Shown: piece after piece, positions 6,436 through 8,345 of the stretch
How positions within the stretch are numbered: position 1 is the stretch's first letter
How the letters are laid out: each line of letters opens with the position of its first letter
NCBI GenBank assembly: GCA_030635365.1
Contig: DAOVYZ010000132.1
Coordinates: 1 to 8,345 of the forward strand
Length of the DNA stretch: 8,345 nucleotides
Origin: Bacteroidales bacterium
GTDB lineage: Bacteria > Bacteroidota > Bacteroidia > Bacteroidales > UBA12077
Reading direction: 5' to 3'
Notes under the pieces: model-generated
Seen by the model: the letters and a program-made list of their open reading frames with translations, nothing else
Database searches by the model: none
Told to the model about the DNA's origin: nothing
Position numbers and translations under genes: made by a program

Positions 6436-7731
6436 ATGAGTATCCTAAATAAATATATCATAGCATTATTAATTCTATTATTTTCAATAGGATTAAGGGC
6501 ACAAGACGAAGATTTATCTTTATCAGGAGCTTTGGAAAAATCTTTAGAGAGCAATTATGGAATAATTATCTCAAAATCTGATGTTAAGATTGCAAAAATA
6601 AATAATAATTGGGGAACGGCAGGCAGGTACCCTACAATTGGATTTACTGCAACATCAGCAAATAACTATGAATTAATAGATACCATTACAACAAATAGAG
6701 TTGCTTTTGGGCTTAACGTAAACTGGACTCTTTTTAATGGTTTTAGAGTTAAAATAACAAAGGATAAATTAGAGAAACTTGAAAATTTGTCAAAAGGAAG
6801 ATCCGGTGTTGTTGTGGAAAATACAATACAAGATATTGTGTTGGCTTACTATAACATATTGTTGCAACAAAAGCGTTTAGAAGTATTGAATACGTTAATG
6901 AAGTTGTCGGAGGATCGTTATAAATATCAACAAACAAAGTATGAAATTGGAGGCTCTGTAACGTACGATGTCCTCTTGGCAAAAAATATTTATCTGGATG
7001 ATAAAGCGTCATTTTTGAATCAGGAAGTTATTGTAAAAAATGTTATTCGAAATTTAAATTTCCTTTTAGGAGAACAACCTACCGTTAACTGGAATTTTAC
7101 CGAAGAATTTAACTCAGACACCTCAGAATATATTTTGGGTGATTTAATGGAAAAAATGATGGCAAACAATCAGACTTTGCAAAATCAATATGCTAACTTA
7201 CTTCTCCAACAAGATGAGATTAACTTACAGCGCAGTGCATTGTATCCTCGTGTAAGTTTATCCGCAGGTGTTGACAATTCTTATTCATGGAGAAAGCCCG
7301 GAAGTCAACCGGAACAATATACCGAATTACTTTCGCCATATGGAAATGTAACTTTATCTTACGATATTTATTCAGCTGGCAATCGAAAAAGAGCAATTGA
7401 TATTGCTAAAATAAATGAACAAATAAGTCAGGTTGAAACAGAAGAAATGAAGCATAGTTTAACTAATCAGTTATACAATGAATTTGAAACATATAACTTG
7501 CGAAAAGTTTTATTAAATGTTTCGAGTGAAAGTTTAGAAGCAGCAGAGTTAAATCTTCAAATTGCGGAAGAAAAGTTTAAATCAGGAGTGATTAATTCAT
7601 TTAACTATCGCGATATTCAATTGAATTATTTGAATTCGGCAATAAACCAACTACAATCAATTTATAATCTGATTTATTCAAATACTACATTAACAAGACT
7701 TACGGGAGGTTTTTTAGAAGAAGGAGAATAA
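6436..7731 (+). CDS. TolC-like outer-membrane efflux channel (OEP family)
   Basis: This 431-residue protein is the outer-membrane exit duct of the pump. It begins with a signal peptide (about residues 1-22, cleavage predicted between LRA and Q23), then the typical first helix LSLSGALEKSLESNYGI (27-43). The internal duplication of the OEP family is visible. The strand opening YPTIGFTA (65-72) recurs as YPRVSLSAG (270-278), about 205 residues later. The second strands W-T-L-F-N-G (97-102) and Y-D-I-Y-S-A-G (309-315) also correspond. Long amphipathic helices rich in Leu, Gln, Asn and Glu (about 110-215 and 320-425) would build the periplasmic alpha-barrel. No lipobox is present. It lies 21 bases after the permease with no Shine-Dalgarno, only an A-rich leader (TTGAAAAA), and is the last gene of the operon. 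The size is typical for Bacteroidota members. Confidence 0.93.
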   Translation: MSILNKYIIALLILLFSIGLRAQDEDLSLSGALEKSLESNYGIIISKSDVKIAKINNNWGTAGRYPTIGFTATSANNYELIDTITTNRVAFGLNVNWTLFNGFRVKITKDKLEKLENLSKGRSGVVVENTIQDIVLAYYNILLQQKRLEVLNTLMKLSEDRYKYQQTKYEIGGSVTYDVLLAKNIYLDDKASFLNQEVIVKNVIRNLNFLLGEQPTVNWNFTEEFNSDTSEYILGDLMEKMMANNQTLQNQYANLLLQQDEINLQRSALYPRVSLSAGVDNSYSWRKPGSQPEQYTELLSPYGNVTLSYDIYSAGNRKRAIDIAKINEQISQVETEEMKHSLTNQLYNEFETYNLRKVLLNVSSESLEAAELNLQIAEEKFKSGVINSFNYRDIQLNYLNSAINQLQSIYNLIYSNTTLTRLTGGFLEEGE

Positions 7732-7756
7732 ACCGGGAAGAAAAATAATGTACTTT

Positions 7757-7790
7757 TCAAATTTAATATTAGAATATTGCCTAATTTTGA
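7757..7790 (+). terminator. Weak AT-rich hairpin, possible end of the efflux operon
   Basis: TCAAATTTA (7757-7765) and TAATTTTGA (7782-7790) form an imperfect stem with one mismatch. Inside it, AATAT (7765-7769) pairs with ATATT (7774-7778), competing for A7765. A T-rich stretch (TTTCATATTTTATT) follows. The position, 25 bases after the channel gene stop, suits a terminator, but the stem has almost no G-C pairs and may be chance. Confidence 0.25.
7782..7789 (+). promoter_or_regulatory. Candidate -7 box for the TPR protein gene
   Basis: TAATTTTG matches the Bacteroidota -7 consensus TAnnTTTG exactly and lies 45 bases before the ATG at 7835. Possible upstream elements are imperfect: TTTA at 7762-7765 (16-base spacer) or TTTC at 7755-7758 (23-base spacer). 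If real, the TPR gene is transcribed separately from the efflux operon. Confidence 0.35.
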
Positions 7791-7834
7791 TTTCATATTT
7801 TATTATACTCATAGCCTAATTTAATAAATTCATT

Positions 7835-8345
7835 ATGAAAGTATTTATGCAATATTCAGCACTATTGTTTTTAATTCTTTTTATAAAACCAATATATTCT
7901 CAGAATAGTAAAGATTCATTGCTTGCAAAAACATATTTTAGTTATGCTGATTCTCTTAATGGACTGAATGCATATGATAGTGCTGCATTTTATTACAATA
8001 AATCTGCTATGATTTATCGGAAATTAAAAGATTGGGAAAATGTTAATCACAGTGAACTTTGGGAAAGTTATATGTATATTGATATGGATCAATACGATAA
8101 AGCCATTGCAAATATTGATGATGCAATAGCTTATTATAACCAGCACTTGGCTCCCAATAACTTTTACAGTTTTAATGGTGCAATAAAAAAGTCATTGGCG
8201 TATTATAGCAAGGAAGATTATGTTGAAGGTATTAAGACATTGAAGAATGGAATTAAGGTTTTTTCAACAAACCCAGAATATAATACACCCCGTGGAGAAA
8301 AGATGCTAGCTTCTGCTTATGCTGAATATGGCAATAATTATCTTG
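7835..8345 (+). CDS. N-terminal part of a secreted TPR-repeat protein, cut by the window end
   Basis: ATG 7835 opens 170 codons that continue past the window edge without a stop. Residues 1-22 form a signal peptide (charged start, hydrophobic core LLFLILFI, likely cleavage IYS before Q23), so the product is exported; a Met at residue 5 is a less likely start. The rest is alpha-helical, with spaced Tyr/Ala/Leu patterns of tetratricopeptide repeats: about 30-66 (AYDSAAFYYNKSAMIYRKL), 72-103 (QYDKAIANIDDAIAYY, the clearest helix B) and 112-144 (DYVEGIKTLKNGIKVF), with a further helix from about 154. In Bacteroidota, proteins that start this way often carry a CHAT protease domain, a sensor kinase or a DNA-binding domain at the C-terminus, but that part is not in the window, so the function stays open. 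It lies 103 bases after the channel gene, with its own candidate promoter. Confidence 0.8.
   Translation, partial: MKVFMQYSALLFLILFIKPIYSQNSKDSLLAKTYFSYADSLNGLNAYDSAAFYYNKSAMIYRKLKDWENVNHSELWESYMYIDMDQYDKAIANIDDAIAYYNQHLAPNNFYSFNGAIKKSLAYYSKEDYVEGIKTLKNGIKVFSTNPEYNTPRGEKMLASAYAEYGNNYL

Noticed and set aside
6749..7012. 87-codon minus-strand frame inside the channel gene
   Set aside because: Antisense to a clear OEP-family gene, with no domain or signal.

Overview
The window is AT-rich and looks like a chromosomal segment from a Bacteroidota bacterium, probably a Marinilabiliales or Flavobacteriales relative. Four things point there: start codons without Shine-Dalgarno sequences, in A/T-rich leaders; several good matches to the Bacteroidota -7 box TAnnTTTG; a LuxE/PaaK-type acyltransferase of the short (~330 aa) form common in that phylum; and an efflux adaptor with a proline-interrupted hairpin of a Bacteroidota type. 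The assignment rests on family recognition, not on a marker gene.

Layout: (1) 1-135 is the 3' end of a plus-strand gene whose product ends in an acidic, Trp-rich tail with a twice-used R-E-[VI]-E-[DE]-W-M motif; a hairpin terminator follows at 192-217. (2) 294-1283 is a complete LuxE-family acyl-activating protein. (3) A hairpin at 1293-1316 lies between this gene and a convergent minus-strand SnoaL/NTF2-like lipoprotein gene (1369-1851). That gene is split by an in-frame amber codon at 1510-1512, where the family has Trp; reading through it restores the whole C-terminal half of the domain. (4) A 130-bp divergent intergenic region holds candidate promoters for both directions. (5) 1982-7731 is a compact three-gene operon for a tripartite RND efflux pump: periplasmic adaptor, 1073-aa inner-membrane permease and TolC-like outer-membrane channel, with gaps of 29 and 21 bp. 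(6) After a 103-bp gap with a candidate promoter and a weak hairpin, a secreted TPR-type protein begins at 7835 and runs off the window.

The three pump genes should work together: the permease takes substrate from the periplasm or inner membrane using the proton gradient, the adaptor bridges the periplasm, and the channel crosses the outer membrane. No local regulator (TetR, MarR or two-component) is visible. The LuxE-like and SnoaL-like genes have no evident functional link to the pump. I see no tRNA, rRNA, CRISPR array, insertion sequence or phage gene. I do not see a convincing undescribed multi-gene system; the points most worth a second look are the amber codon, the non-canonical proton-relay residues of the permease, the atypical adaptor hairpin and the repeated tail motif in the first partial gene. 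No stretch longer than 300 bases lacks a gene.
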